Source: Micromonospora chersina (GTDB taxonomy: Bacteria > Actinomycetota > Actinomycetes > Mycobacteriales > Micromonosporaceae). Taken from it: a DNA stretch of 64,000 bases. Shown in pieces: positions 53,279 to 61,299 of this stretch. The DNA is taken from NCBI RefSeq assembly GCF_900091475.1, contig NZ_FMIB01000002.1, forward strand, positions 434,001 to 498,000, given 5' to 3'. A program made the position numbers and the translations under genes. The notes below the pieces were generated by a model. It saw only the letters and a list, made by a program, of their open reading frames with translations. It was not told where the DNA came from and did not search any database. Within the stretch, counting starts at the first letter, position 1, and every line of letters begins with the position of its first letter.

Positions 53279-54538
53279 GTGGCCCTGACTCCCTTCCGGC
53301 GGCGCGCCGTGACCGGCCTCGCCGCCGTCGCCGCGACCCTCGCCGCGGCCGTACCCTTCTCGACCGCACCGGCCGGCGCGGAACTCCGCGACGGCGTCAC
53401 CTTCTACACCCCCCGACCGGACCACGGGGCGGTGACCCAGATCGCCGAGCTGACCGCCGCCGGGCGCTACCAGGAGGCGGCCGGGCTGCGTGCCATGGTC
53501 CGCACGCCCCAGGCCGTCTGGGTGACCGGCGGCTCCCCGGCCGAGGTCACCCGGACCGTCAACGCCGAGGTACGCCGCGCGGCCGGCAAGAAGACCGTGC
53601 CGGTGCTCGTGGCCTACAACATCCCGTTCCGCGACTGCTCGCAGTACTCCGCCGGCGGCGCCACCTCGGTGGCCGAGTACGAGGCCTGGATCGACGCCTT
53701 CGCCCGGGGCATCGGCGGCCACGAGGTGGCCGTCATCCTCGAGCCGGACGGCCTCGGCATCATCCCCTGGTACACCACCATCAACGGCACCCAGGACTGG
53801 TGCCGCCCGGCCGAGGCCGACCCGGCCACCGCCGCCGCCGACCGCTTCGCCATGCTCCAGCACGCCGTCGACCGGCTCGCCGCGCTGCCGCGCACCAGCG
53901 TCTACCTCGACGGCACGCACAGCGCCTGGCTGGGCGTCGGCGACGCCGCCGACCGGCTGGTCAAGGCCGGCGTCGCCAAGGCCGACGGCTTCTTCCTCAA
54001 CGTCTCCAACTACGAGACCACCGAGCGCCAGCTCAAGTACGGCGACTGGATCGCCAGGTGCGTCCACTACGGCACCGCGGGTCCCGAGTGGGCGCGCGGC
54101 CACTTCGACTGGTGCGCCAGCCAGTACTACCCGGCCGACCCGGCCGACTTCAGCACCTGGGGCCGCACCGACGCCTGGTACGCCGAGAACGTCGGCGACG
54201 TGCCGGCCGACCGGCTCGCCCACTTCGTCGTGGACACCAGCCGCAACGGGCAGGGCCCGTGGACCCCGCCGGCCGGCGCGGGCTGGCCGGACCCGCAGAC
54301 CTGGTGCAACCCGCCGGACCGGGGCCTGGGCGTACGCCCCACCACCGCGACCGGTGACCCGCTTGCCGACGCATTCCTGTGGGTGAAGACGCCCGGCCAG
54401 TCCGACGGGCAGTGCGACAGGGGCACCGGCACCGGGCTCGACCCGGCGCGGGGCGGCACGGCCGACCCGGCCGCCGGCGCCTGGTTCGACGAGCAGGCCC
54501 TCGAACTGGTCCGGTACGCCAACCCGCCGCTGCGCTGA
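53279..54538 (+). CDS. Secreted GH6 cellulase (endoglucanase/cellobiohydrolase)
   Basis: 419 residues. GTG 53279 follows AGGAG by 8 bases. Signal peptide 1-34. The GH6 motifs are complete: VAYNIPFRDCSQYSAGG, VILEPDGLG with catalytic acid Asp157, YLDGTHSAWLG, FFLNVSNYETT, FVVDTSRNGQGPW, WCNPPDRGLG and WVKTPGQSDGQC. No cellulose-binding module is attached, so the enzyme is a bare catalytic domain. The predicted role is beta-1,4-glucan cleavage outside the cell. A strong CebR-like operator and promoter lie just upstream, so it should be induced by cello-oligosaccharides. Confidence 0.95.
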   Translation: MALTPFRRRAVTGLAAVAATLAAAVPFSTAPAGAELRDGVTFYTPRPDHGAVTQIAELTAAGRYQEAAGLRAMVRTPQAVWVTGGSPAEVTRTVNAEVRRAAGKKTVPVLVAYNIPFRDCSQYSAGGATSVAEYEAWIDAFARGIGGHEVAVILEPDGLGIIPWYTTINGTQDWCRPAEADPATAAADRFAMLQHAVDRLAALPRTSVYLDGTHSAWLGVGDAADRLVKAGVAKADGFFLNVSNYETTERQLKYGDWIARCVHYGTAGPEWARGHFDWCASQYYPADPADFSTWGRTDAWYAENVGDVPADRLAHFVVDTSRNGQGPWTPPAGAGWPDPQTWCNPPDRGLGVRPTTATGDPLADAFLWVKTPGQSDGQCDRGTGTGLDPARGGTADPAAGAWFDEQALELVRYANPPLR

Positions 54539-54548
54539 TCCCGCCGGA

Positions 54549-54584
54549 CCGGGCCGGGGCGGCCCGAACACCGCCCCGGCCCGG
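54549..54584. terminator. Hairpin terminator between convergent GH6 and GNAT genes
   Basis: A perfect 14-bp stem (CCGGGCCGGGGCGG and its complement) with an 8-base loop starts 11 bases after the GH6 stop and lies 14 bases from the end of the opposing gene. Confidence 0.8.
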
Positions 54585-54598
54585 CCGTCGGCGCCGGA

Positions 54599-55279
54599 TC
54601 AGCGCAGCGCCCACCCGGTGGGCCGGCCGTTGCGGGTCCGGCTGGTGATCCGCCGGGCCGGCCAGCGGCCGTTGCCGCCGGAGCGGCCGGCCCAGAACGG
54701 CGAGAGCCGCCACATCGGGTGGGTGCTGGTGTCGCCCGGGCCCGCGATGGCCTCCCGGTCGGCGTACCCGTGCCGCCGGAACAGGTCCCGGTCGGTCTCG
54801 GTGAACGCCTCCGCGTACGTCGGGAGGTTCAGCGTGTCCATCCACCGCTGGGATCCGACGAGCGCCGCGGCGGCCCGGCGGGTGCCCGCCGGGCCGGGCG
54901 CGGCCAGCAGCGCGAGGTGGTTGTGCGCCTCCGCCGGTCGCCGGGCCGCGAGCGCCTCGTCGAGCCGGAGGAAGCGCTCCTCGTCCGGGCCGGCGGCCGC
55001 GGCGAGGCGGTCGGCGTACCGGTTCGGCGCCGGGATGGGCCGGTAGCGGTGGAACCAGACGGTCGCCGCCGTGCCGTCGCGCAGCAGGAACGCGTCGCCG
55101 AAGAGCATCGCGTGTTCGGTCCAGATCCGGGCCACGGCGGCGAGTACGGCGGTGCGCCGTTGCGCGTCCGGGACGAGCCAGGCCGCGAGCGCGGTGGGGG
55201 AGAGGGCCTCGGCGACGAGATCGGCTATCCGGCCGATGTCGCACCAGCGTGCCCGGACGACGGGTGTGGCTGTGCTCAT
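54599..55279 (-). CDS. GNAT-like acetyltransferase with degenerate acetyl-CoA loop
   Basis: 226 residues. The layout is that of GNATs which end in a LPTYAEA...DLFRRHGY motif (common in actinomycete small-molecule acetyltransferases): NHLALLAAPGPAGTRRAAAALV takes the place of the acetyl-CoA loop, but the usual Q/R-x-x-G-x-G is GPAGTRR. Activity may be weak or altered. ATG 55279 follows an AGGAG-like site (GTTCTTCATG context in reverse). It lies downstream of the proline-rich gene on the same strand with a 140-base gap. Confidence 0.72.
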   Translation of the reverse strand: MSTATPVVRARWCDIGRIADLVAEALSPTALAAWLVPDAQRRTAVLAAVARIWTEHAMLFGDAFLLRDGTAATVWFHRYRPIPAPNRYADRLAAAAGPDEERFLRLDEALAARRPAEAHNHLALLAAPGPAGTRRAAAALVGSQRWMDTLNLPTYAEAFTETDRDLFRRHGYADREAIAGPGDTSTHPMWRLSPFWAGRSGGNGRWPARRITSRTRNGRPTGWALR

Positions 55280-55419
55280 GAAGAACTCCTGGTCACCAGG
55301 GTCATCGACAAGGGAAGGGCGCCGGGGTGGTCGTCGGTCGGCGCCGGCCGTGAGCGGCCGTGCAACTGTCGGTGGAGGGAGCCGGGCGGTGGGCGGCGGC
55401 GACCGCCACCGGGGGCCGG

Positions 55420-56772
55420 TCAGGCGGGCCGGGTGCCCGGGCGGGTCGAGCGGGACGCCGGCGCCGGGCCGTCGGCCGGGCGGCAGCGGTGCCCGGTCAG
55501 GGCCGGCGGGGTCCAGGTGGCGGCGCCGGCGATCGCGGCATCGCCGTGGGCTGCGCTGGCCGGTCCGGCGGCGCCGTTGCCCGCCGGGACCGGCGCCGCC
55601 GGGACGCGGTCGCGCTCCGCAGGCACCGGGCCCGGCCGCTCGGTGCCTGCGGGCGCGGGCACTGTCGCGGCGGTGACCTGCGCCGGCCGGTGCAGGGTCG
55701 CCCGGTGCGGGCCGGGCTCGGCCGGGTCCGCGACGCCGGGCGGGGAGCCGGGTGCGGCGGCGCCGCCCGGGGAGCCGAGGGCGGCGGCGCCCGGTGTGGG
55801 CTCGCCGTCGGTCTCGAGGGGTGGCGTGCCGGGAGTGCCGGCCGGCGGGGGCGTGGCGGGTGGCGGCGTGGTCTCCCGGCCGGCCGGTGGGTCCAGCAGG
55901 TCGGTCACCGGCTTGACCGGCTTCAGCACGGGGTCGAGGGGCTCACGCACCGGCTTCAGGGCATGCCACACGGGGTGGAGCACCGGGGCGAGCGGCGTGG
56001 TGACCGGGGCGAGCACCCTGGCCACCGGGGTCAGCACCCCGGAACCGGCCGGCCGGGTGACCGGGCCGAGGATGCCGCCGACGGGGGCGAGCACCTTGTT
56101 GCGCAGCGGGTCGGTGGCCGGGCGGAGGGCGTCGGTCACCGGGTCGAGCACCCCGGCGCGCACCGGCCCGGCGACCGCGTCGAGCGCGGCGCCGGGGCCC
56201 GGCCGGGGTGCCCGCTGCGCCGGCGTGCCCGGGTCGGGAGCCGGTCGCGGCGCGTCGTTCCGGGTCGATCCGGGACGGGCGGCAGGAGCGGACCGCCGGC
56301 CCTCCGGCCGGAGGGCGGCACGCTGGTCCGGCCGCGGGCGGAACCGTTCGCGGGTCGGCGTGGCGCGGTGCCGAGGCGCGGGCCGGGCGGCGCGGTCGCG
56401 CGGGGTGGTGCGGTCGCGTGGCGCGGTGGCGCGGTCGCGTGTCGTGGGCCGGGTGGCGTGCTCGCGTGGCGTGCGCGGGGCGGTGCGGTCACACGGTGCG
56501 GTGGCGCGGTCGCGTGACGCGGGCCGGGTGGCGTCCGCTGCCCCGCCGGTGGTCTCGGCGGGCGTCAGGGGAGTCGTGACCGCGCCGAGGAGCGGGTGCA
56601 GCGTGTCGGTGAGCAGGTCGGCGGCGGTGAGCGGCCCGGAGGACGGGCGCTCGGCGGCGTGGGCGGCGGTGCCGGCGGCGACCTCGTGGGCGCACCAGGC
56701 CAGGGCGACCCCGCCGAGGAGCAGGCCGAGGCGCAGCGCGACCCCCGCGAGCCGTGCGCCCCGTCGAGTCAT
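55420..56772 (-). CDS. Exported or membrane-anchored proline-rich repeat protein of unknown function
   Basis: 450 residues. ATG 56772 follows GGGGGG. A Sec signal or anchor (MTRRGARLAGVALRLGLLL...) ends near AAHAAE. Residues about 75-135 are an Arg/Thr/Ala-rich tandem repeat built on DRATAPxDRT. Residues about 190-285 are spaced L-x-P-V units (VLAPVGGILGPVTRP, LAPVTTPLAPVLHPV). The rest is Pro/Ala/Gly-rich. I recognise no catalytic domain. Low-complexity exported proteins of this kind may be wall-associated or hydrophobic surface proteins. The same frame stays open upstream to 58851, but that extension is antisense to well-supported genes. Confidence 0.65.
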   Translation of the reverse strand: MTRRGARLAGVALRLGLLLGGVALAWCAHEVAAGTAAHAAERPSSGPLTAADLLTDTLHPLLGAVTTPLTPAETTGGAADATRPASRDRATAPCDRTAPRTPREHATRPTTRDRATAPRDRTTPRDRAARPAPRHRATPTRERFRPRPDQRAALRPEGRRSAPAARPGSTRNDAPRPAPDPGTPAQRAPRPGPGAALDAVAGPVRAGVLDPVTDALRPATDPLRNKVLAPVGGILGPVTRPAGSGVLTPVARVLAPVTTPLAPVLHPVWHALKPVREPLDPVLKPVKPVTDLLDPPAGRETTPPPATPPPAGTPGTPPLETDGEPTPGAAALGSPGGAAAPGSPPGVADPAEPGPHRATLHRPAQVTAATVPAPAGTERPGPVPAERDRVPAAPVPAGNGAAGPASAAHGDAAIAGAATWTPPALTGHRCRPADGPAPASRSTRPGTRPA

Positions 56773-56926
56773 CCCGGCACCCCCCGATCTCCGGCCAGCG
56801 CCGGCGATCTCCGCCCGCACTCTACCGAACGAAGTCGGTTGATCACAGCACGCGGCTGATCGGAATCGGGCGCGTCGGGGATTAGACAGGCGTGGAAAAT
56901 CCGGCGGCGGGGTACCACCGGGGGTC

Positions 56927-57877
56927 ATGAGCACGCGCACTGTCGACCGCCCCGCCACCGAGGCCCCCGCCACCGAGGCCCCCGCGCCGCAGGCCGGCGT
57001 GGTCGCTGTGGTCGCCCACCGGAAGAAGACCTTCGGGGGCGGCCTCGACGAGCTGCGCGCCAACCTGGTCGCCGCCGGGGTCGGCCGGCTCCTCTGGTAC
57101 GAGGTGCCGAAGAGCCGCAAGGCGCCGAAGAAGGTGCGCAAGGCCCTCGACAAGGGCGCCGAGCTGGTCCTGGTCTGGGGTGGCGACGGCATGGTGCAGC
57201 GCTGCGCCGACACCCTCGCCGGATCGGACGTGCCGATGGGCATCCTGCCCGCGGGCACCGCCAACCTCTTCGCCACCAACCTCGGCATCCCCGCCGACCT
57301 GCCGGAGGCGGTCCGGATCGCCCTGCGCGGCCGGCGGCGCGAGCTGGACCTGGGCCGCCTCAACGGGGAGCACTTCGCCGTGATGGCCGGCGCCGGGTTC
57401 GACGGCGACCTGATCCGCGACGCCGACCGCAAGCTCAAGGGCAGGCTCGGCCGGATCGCGTACGTCTGGACCGGGCTGCGGCACGTCCGCGGCGAGTGCG
57501 TACGGACCCGGATCACCGTCGACGGCGCCGACTGGTTCGACGGCGACGCGAGCTGTGTGCTCTTCGGCAACGTCGGCACGATCACCGGCGGCATCCCCGC
57601 CTTCGACGACGCCCGCCCCGACGACGGCGCGCTGGAGATCGGTGTCTCCACCGCGAGCGGCGCCGTGGACTGGGCCCGCACACTGGGCCGGATGGCCGCC
57701 GGCCGCTCCGAGGAGTCGCCGTTCGTCCGGATCACCCGGGGGCGGAAGGTGACCGTCCGGTTCGCCGAGCCGAAGACGTACGAGCTGGACGGGGGCGCGC
57801 GCGGCACCGCGAAGAAGCTGAAGGTGAGGACGGTTCCCGGCGCGCTGACCGTCTGCTGCCCCGACCCGGCGGAGTGA
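56927..57877 (+). CDS. Diacylglycerol/sphingosine-kinase-fold lipid kinase-like protein
   Basis: 316 residues. After a Thr/Ala-rich N-terminus, VVAVVAHRKKTFGGGLDELRANL begins the kinase domain. The nucleotide motif VWGGDGMVQRC and the ILPAGTANLFATNL block are diagnostic of the DAGK catalytic family. GNVGTITGGIPAFDDARPDDGALEI is the conserved C-terminal-domain signature. The role would be phosphorylating a lipid such as diacylglycerol at the inner membrane face. The exact substrate is not deducible. A GGGGG run lies 2-6 bases before ATG 56927. Confidence 0.9.
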   Translation: MSTRTVDRPATEAPATEAPAPQAGVVAVVAHRKKTFGGGLDELRANLVAAGVGRLLWYEVPKSRKAPKKVRKALDKGAELVLVWGGDGMVQRCADTLAGSDVPMGILPAGTANLFATNLGIPADLPEAVRIALRGRRRELDLGRLNGEHFAVMAGAGFDGDLIRDADRKLKGRLGRIAYVWTGLRHVRGECVRTRITVDGADWFDGDASCVLFGNVGTITGGIPAFDDARPDDGALEIGVSTASGAVDWARTLGRMAAGRSEESPFVRITRGRKVTVRFAEPKTYELDGGARGTAKKLKVRTVPGALTVCCPDPAE

Positions 57878-57921
57878 CCCCGGCCCGCGCCGTCCCGAAC
57901 CGGACCGGGCAGGATGCGGGC

Positions 57922-58695
57922 ATGGACTCCGACGTGCGCCGCTACCTCGACGAGCTGGTCGGGCGGGCCCGGGCGGTGCTCGGCGACGACCTCGTCGGCG
58001 CGTACGCCGCCGGCTCGGTGGGGCTGGGCGCGTACCAGCCGGGGCGCAGCGACGTGGACGTGGCCCTGGTGGTCGTCCGGCCGGTCGCCGGGCCGGTGAA
58101 GCGGACGCTTGTGGACCGGCTGCGGCACGAGGCGCTGCCCTGCCCGGCGCGCGGCCTGGAACTGGTGGTCTACCGGCGGGACGTGGCCGGCTCCGGCACG
58201 CCCGAGCCGGGCTTCGAGGTCGAGCTGAACACCGGCGCCACAATGCCGTTCCGGGCCACCTGGGACCCGGCCGACCGGCCCGCCGCCGACGGGCGGTTCT
58301 GGTACGCGCTCGACCGCAGCATCCTGCGCCAGTCGGGCCTGGCGCTGCTCGGCCCGCCCGCCGCCGACGTGTTCGCCGACCCGGGGCCGGAGGACCTGCG
58401 GCGGCTGCTGGTCGAGGCGCTGCGCTGGTGGCTGGCGCTGCCGACCCCGCCCGGCGACGCCCCCGCCCCCGGTGCCGAGGACGCGGTGCTCGGCGCCTGC
58501 CGCGCCCTGGTCCGCTGCCGCGACGGCGTCTGGCTGGGCAAGGTGGACGCCGGTCGGCGGCTCGCGGCCGACGACCCGGACGGCGGCCTGATCCGACGGT
58601 CGATCGCGGCGCGCCGGGGCGGCCCACCGCCGGCCGGGCCCGAGGCCCGCGCCTTCCAGCAACGGGTGCTGGAGCGGATCGCCGCGACGCATTGA
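57922..58695 (+). CDS. Nucleotidyltransferase-fold protein (aminoglycoside adenylyltransferase-like)
   Basis: 257 residues. YAAGSVGLGAYQPGRSDVDVALVV is the pol-beta-type nucleotidyltransferase motif (G-S-x-x-x-G...D-x-D), followed after GLELVVYRRD by a helical C-terminal domain with RQSGLALLGPPAADVF and VLGACRALVRCRDG. This layout matches AadA-like/DUF4111 proteins. Resistance to aminoglycosides is possible but unproven, since many actinomycete copies have unknown substrates. ATG 57922 is 44 bases after the lipid kinase stop, so the two may be co-transcribed. Confidence 0.8.
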   Translation: MDSDVRRYLDELVGRARAVLGDDLVGAYAAGSVGLGAYQPGRSDVDVALVVVRPVAGPVKRTLVDRLRHEALPCPARGLELVVYRRDVAGSGTPEPGFEVELNTGATMPFRATWDPADRPAADGRFWYALDRSILRQSGLALLGPPAADVFADPGPEDLRRLLVEALRWWLALPTPPGDAPAPGAEDAVLGACRALVRCRDGVWLGKVDAGRRLAADDPDGGLIRRSIAARRGGPPPAGPEARAFQQRVLERIAATH

Positions 58696-58705
58696 CGCAG
58701 GTCGT

Positions 58706-58726
58706 CGCCTTACTGTAAACAAGGCG
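58706..58726. promoter_or_regulatory. Dyad CGCCTT-N9-AAGGCG before the GH18 gene
   Basis: A perfect 6-bp dyad enclosing the AT-rich block ACTGTAAAC, 24 bases upstream of the chitinase-like gene's ATG. The 10-mer CTGTAAACAA (58713-58722) also occurs at 15604-15613, upstream of the GH16 gene but in the opposite orientation relative to transcription. Confidence 0.4.
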
Positions 58727-58750
58727 TACTGAATAGTCGGGGAGGTCCCC

Positions 58751-59848
58751 ATGCGACGCTCGGTACTCCTGGCCACACTCCTGCTCGTCCTCGCCACCAC
58801 CGGCCCGGCCGTCGCCGCGCCCCCGTCCGCGCCCGCGCCGCTGGCGGCCACCCCGGTCCAGGTCTACGGCGCCTGGCACTGCGGCGACGACTTCTGCACC
58901 TGGGGCACGGCCCGCACGGTCGCCCAGTTCGACAGCCAGAACCACTGGCTGGTCGACCGCGGGGACGGCCGCCCCTCGGTCAACCTCGTGGTGCTGAGCT
59001 TCGTCAACCCGCTCGACCTGCTGCGCCAGACCACCGACGCCACCACCCTCGACGGGGTGCCGCGCGGCATGACGGCGGAGATCGTGCAGTACTTCACCGC
59101 CCGCGGCGTCCGGGTCATGCTCTCCATCGGTGGCATCACCTACACCGACGACTGGGACACCGCGCTCGCCGAGAACCCCGCCCTGCTCGGGCAGCGGGCC
59201 GCCGCCGTGGCCACCCGGCTCGGCGTCGGCATCGAGATCGACTACGAGCAGAACACCGGCCCGAACCTGTCCGGCCTCCAGTCCTTCATCGACGCCTACC
59301 GGGCCGTCCACCCGTACGACGCCACCGGCGGCCGCGCGCCGGCCCGGCTCACCATCGACGTGGCCGCCGGCGACCGCTGGCTGATCGACCTCAACCGCAA
59401 GGCCACCGCCGACTGGTTGCGCACCGACACCCCGGTCCTCGACTACGCCAACGCCATGGTGACCGCCCGCCCCGTCTCCGCCAGCACCGCCCAGGCGAGC
59501 TGGCAGGAGCACGTCGACGGCAAAGCGCAGTACAGCCCGCCGGTGCCCCCGCTCGCCCCGGCGAAGTTCACCGGCGCGGTCTACCTCGCCTACGGCGGCA
59601 AGCCGCTGCCCGAGTGCGTCGACTACGCCACCTCGGTGCAGAAGGCCGCGGCCCCGTACGTGCAGAGCGTCGCCCCGCACGGCGCGGGCAGCACGGCCGG
59701 CATGCTCGGCTTCATGTTCTGGGCGGCGGAACGGCCCTCCACCCGGGGCATCGGCACGGTGCCGCCGAACACCTGCGAGGGCGGCGCGGGCGCCGGGGCC
59801 ACCGCGCTCGCCGTGCCGGTGCCGATGCCGGCGCTGCGGCAGGGCTGA
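58751..59848 (+). CDS. Secreted GH18-like chitinase
   Basis: 365 residues. ATG 58751 follows GGGGAGG. Signal peptide to about residue 23 (AVAAP). The GH18 barrel shows VQVYGAWHCGDDF, LVVLSFVNP, VRVMLSIGGITYTDDW and the catalytic strand GVGIEIDYEQN. In the DxxDxDxE motif the last Asp and the catalytic Glu are kept, but the first Asp is Val and the second is Glu. Activity is therefore plausible but not certain. The C-terminal strand MLGFMFWAAE also fits GH18. The substrate would be chitin or a related N-acetylglucosamine polymer. No binding module is seen. Confidence 0.8.
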   Translation: MRRSVLLATLLLVLATTGPAVAAPPSAPAPLAATPVQVYGAWHCGDDFCTWGTARTVAQFDSQNHWLVDRGDGRPSVNLVVLSFVNPLDLLRQTTDATTLDGVPRGMTAEIVQYFTARGVRVMLSIGGITYTDDWDTALAENPALLGQRAAAVATRLGVGIEIDYEQNTGPNLSGLQSFIDAYRAVHPYDATGGRAPARLTIDVAAGDRWLIDLNRKATADWLRTDTPVLDYANAMVTARPVSASTAQASWQEHVDGKAQYSPPVPPLAPAKFTGAVYLAYGGKPLPECVDYATSVQKAAAPYVQSVAPHGAGSTAGMLGFMFWAAERPSTRGIGTVPPNTCEGGAGAGATALAVPVPMPALRQG

Positions 59849-59948
59849 GACGGAACCCGACGCCCGCATGTCCCGCCGGGACCGCCGGAGGCCGGACATC
59901 CCCGAGCGAACTCGACTATCCGCCGGCCCTTCGGGCACAGTGGTCCGC

Positions 59949-60575
59949 GTGGGTGACGTACGGGACGACACGGTCTCCGCGCCGGTGCGGGTGGCGGTGG
60001 TCGCGGAGCCGGGCCTGCTGCGGACGGCCGTGGTCGCGGTCCTCGCCGCCACGCCGGACTTCGCGGTGGTGGGCGACACGGAGCCGGCCGGCAGTGTGCC
60101 GGCGTTGCTCGCCGCCTGCCGTCCCGACCTCCTGCTGGTGGACCTCGACGCGGTGGACGACCCGGCCGTGGTCACCGGACCGGCCGCCGACGGGTGTGCC
60201 GTCGTCGTGCTGACCGCCCGCCGCACCGCCCGGGCGCTACGACGGGCCCTCGGCGCCCGGGTCCGCGGGGTGGTCGCCACGGACGTGCCGCCGGAGGAAC
60301 TGGTGGACCTGCTGCGGGCGGTCGCCCGCGGGCAGCGCATGATCGACCCGTTGACGGCGCTCGCCGCCCTCGACGCCGCGGTGAACCCGCTCAGCGAACG
60401 GGAGCGCGAGGTGGCCGCCGCGGCGGCGGAGGGGCTGCGGACCGGGGAGATCGCGAAGCGGCTCCACCTCGCGCCGGGCACCGTGCGCAACCACGTGTCG
60501 AGCCTGTTGCGCAAGACCGGCGCGCGGAACCGCTGGGAGGCGGTCGAGCGGGCCAGGGACGCGTGCTGGATCTGA
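59949..60575 (+). CDS. LuxR/NarL-type regulator 1 with degenerate receiver domain
   Basis: About 208 residues. The C-terminal GerE/LuxR helix-turn-helix is complete (NPLSEREREVAAAAAEGL, then GEIAKRLHLAPGTVRNHVSS). The N-terminal receiver keeps a possible phospho-acceptor (LLLVDLDA) but has VAVVAEPG where two acidic residues normally bind magnesium, and no conserved Lys near GVVATDVP. It is probably phosphorylation-independent or ligand-controlled. The start is uncertain: GTG 59949 is chosen by length match to the next gene, with GTG 59940 and ATG 59868 as alternatives. A tandem paralogue follows. Confidence 0.82.
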   Translation: MGDVRDDTVSAPVRVAVVAEPGLLRTAVVAVLAATPDFAVVGDTEPAGSVPALLAACRPDLLLVDLDAVDDPAVVTGPAADGCAVVVLTARRTARALRRALGARVRGVVATDVPPEELVDLLRAVARGQRMIDPLTALAALDAAVNPLSEREREVAAAAAEGLRTGEIAKRLHLAPGTVRNHVSSLLRKTGARNRWEAVERARDACWI

Positions 60576-60625
60576 CGACACGCGGATCACAGGGGTGTTG
60601 CGTAACGGTCACCTTCGATTAAGTT

Positions 60626-60658
60626 CCTGACGGTGCGTCATCGGGCGCACACGTCAGG
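60626..60658. promoter_or_regulatory. Hairpin/dyad between the two LuxR-type genes
   Basis: CCTGACGGTGCG (60626-60637) pairs with CGCACACGTCAGG (60646-60658) with one bulged base and an 8-base loop. It lies 51 bases after the first regulator gene and 33 bases before the second, so it could terminate the first, attenuate the second, or be a binding site for a NarL-type dimer. Confidence 0.5.
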
Positions 60659-60690
60659 TCAGGATCGGGGGGTCATGTCCGGGAGTCGCC

Positions 60691-61299
60691 ATGGTCCGCA
60701 CGCTGCTCGCGCTCAAGGGTCGACTGGTTCGGGGGGCCCTCGCCCATCTGCTCGACGCCGAGGGCGACATCGATGTCGTCGGCGAGGCCGCCACGATGCA
60801 CGCGCTGCGTGAGGCGCTGCGGGACGACCGTCCGGACGTCGCAGTCGTCGACGCCGACCTCGTACCCCTGCACCAGCTCGCCCGGATCGCCGCCGGCGAC
60901 CCCGACGGCGGCGGGCGGCTGCTGGTCCTGGTGGAGCGGCGCCGCGCCGCCCGGGTCCGCCCGGTGCTCGCCGAGCACGGGCGACGGGTCGGCTTCCTCA
61001 GCCGGGAGGTGCCACCGCAGCGGATCGCCGAGGGCGTGCGGCTGCTCGCCCGCGGTCAGGTGGTGCTCGATCCGGAGCTGGTGGTCGCGGCGCTGGAGGT
61101 GGCCGACAGCCCCCTGACGCCCCGCGAGCGGGAGGTCCTCGACGTGGCGGCCGAGGGGCATCCGGTCCGGGACATCGCCGAGAAGCTGGCCGTGTCGGCG
61201 GGGACGGTCCGCAACCACCTCTCGCGGGTCATGGCGAAGACCGGCGCGCGGACCCGGTTGGAAGCGGTGCGGATCGCCCGGGAGTCGGGCTGGATCTGA
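60691..61299 (+). CDS. LuxR/NarL-type regulator 2 with degenerate receiver domain
   Basis: 202 residues. The LuxR helix-turn-helix is intact (SPLTPREREVLDVAAEG, then RDIAEKLAVSAGTVRNHLSR, ending in ESGWI). The receiver domain lacks the acidic pair (LLALKGRLVRGAL), keeps an Asp in VAVVDADL and lacks the conserved Lys (GFLSREVPP). It is a clear paralogue of the preceding gene, with the same GTVRNH core and the same end W-I. Single-receiver LuxR proteins of this form (RamR/AmfR-like) regulate class III lanthipeptide genes, which suits the ABC pair opposite. The 3' end overlaps the convergent ABC gene by 71 bases. Confidence 0.87.
   Translation: MVRTLLALKGRLVRGALAHLLDAEGDIDVVGEAATMHALREALRDDRPDVAVVDADLVPLHQLARIAAGDPDGGGRLLVLVERRRAARVRPVLAEHGRRVGFLSREVPPQRIAEGVRLLARGQVVLDPELVVAALEVADSPLTPREREVLDVAAEGHPVRDIAEKLAVSAGTVRNHLSRVMAKTGARTRLEAVRIARESGWI

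Noticed and set aside
56773..58851. Extension of the proline-rich protein to an 1,143-residue frame
   Set aside because: It runs antisense to the lipid kinase and nucleotidyltransferase genes, which have clear motifs. ATG 56772 with a G-rich site and signal peptide is the natural start.
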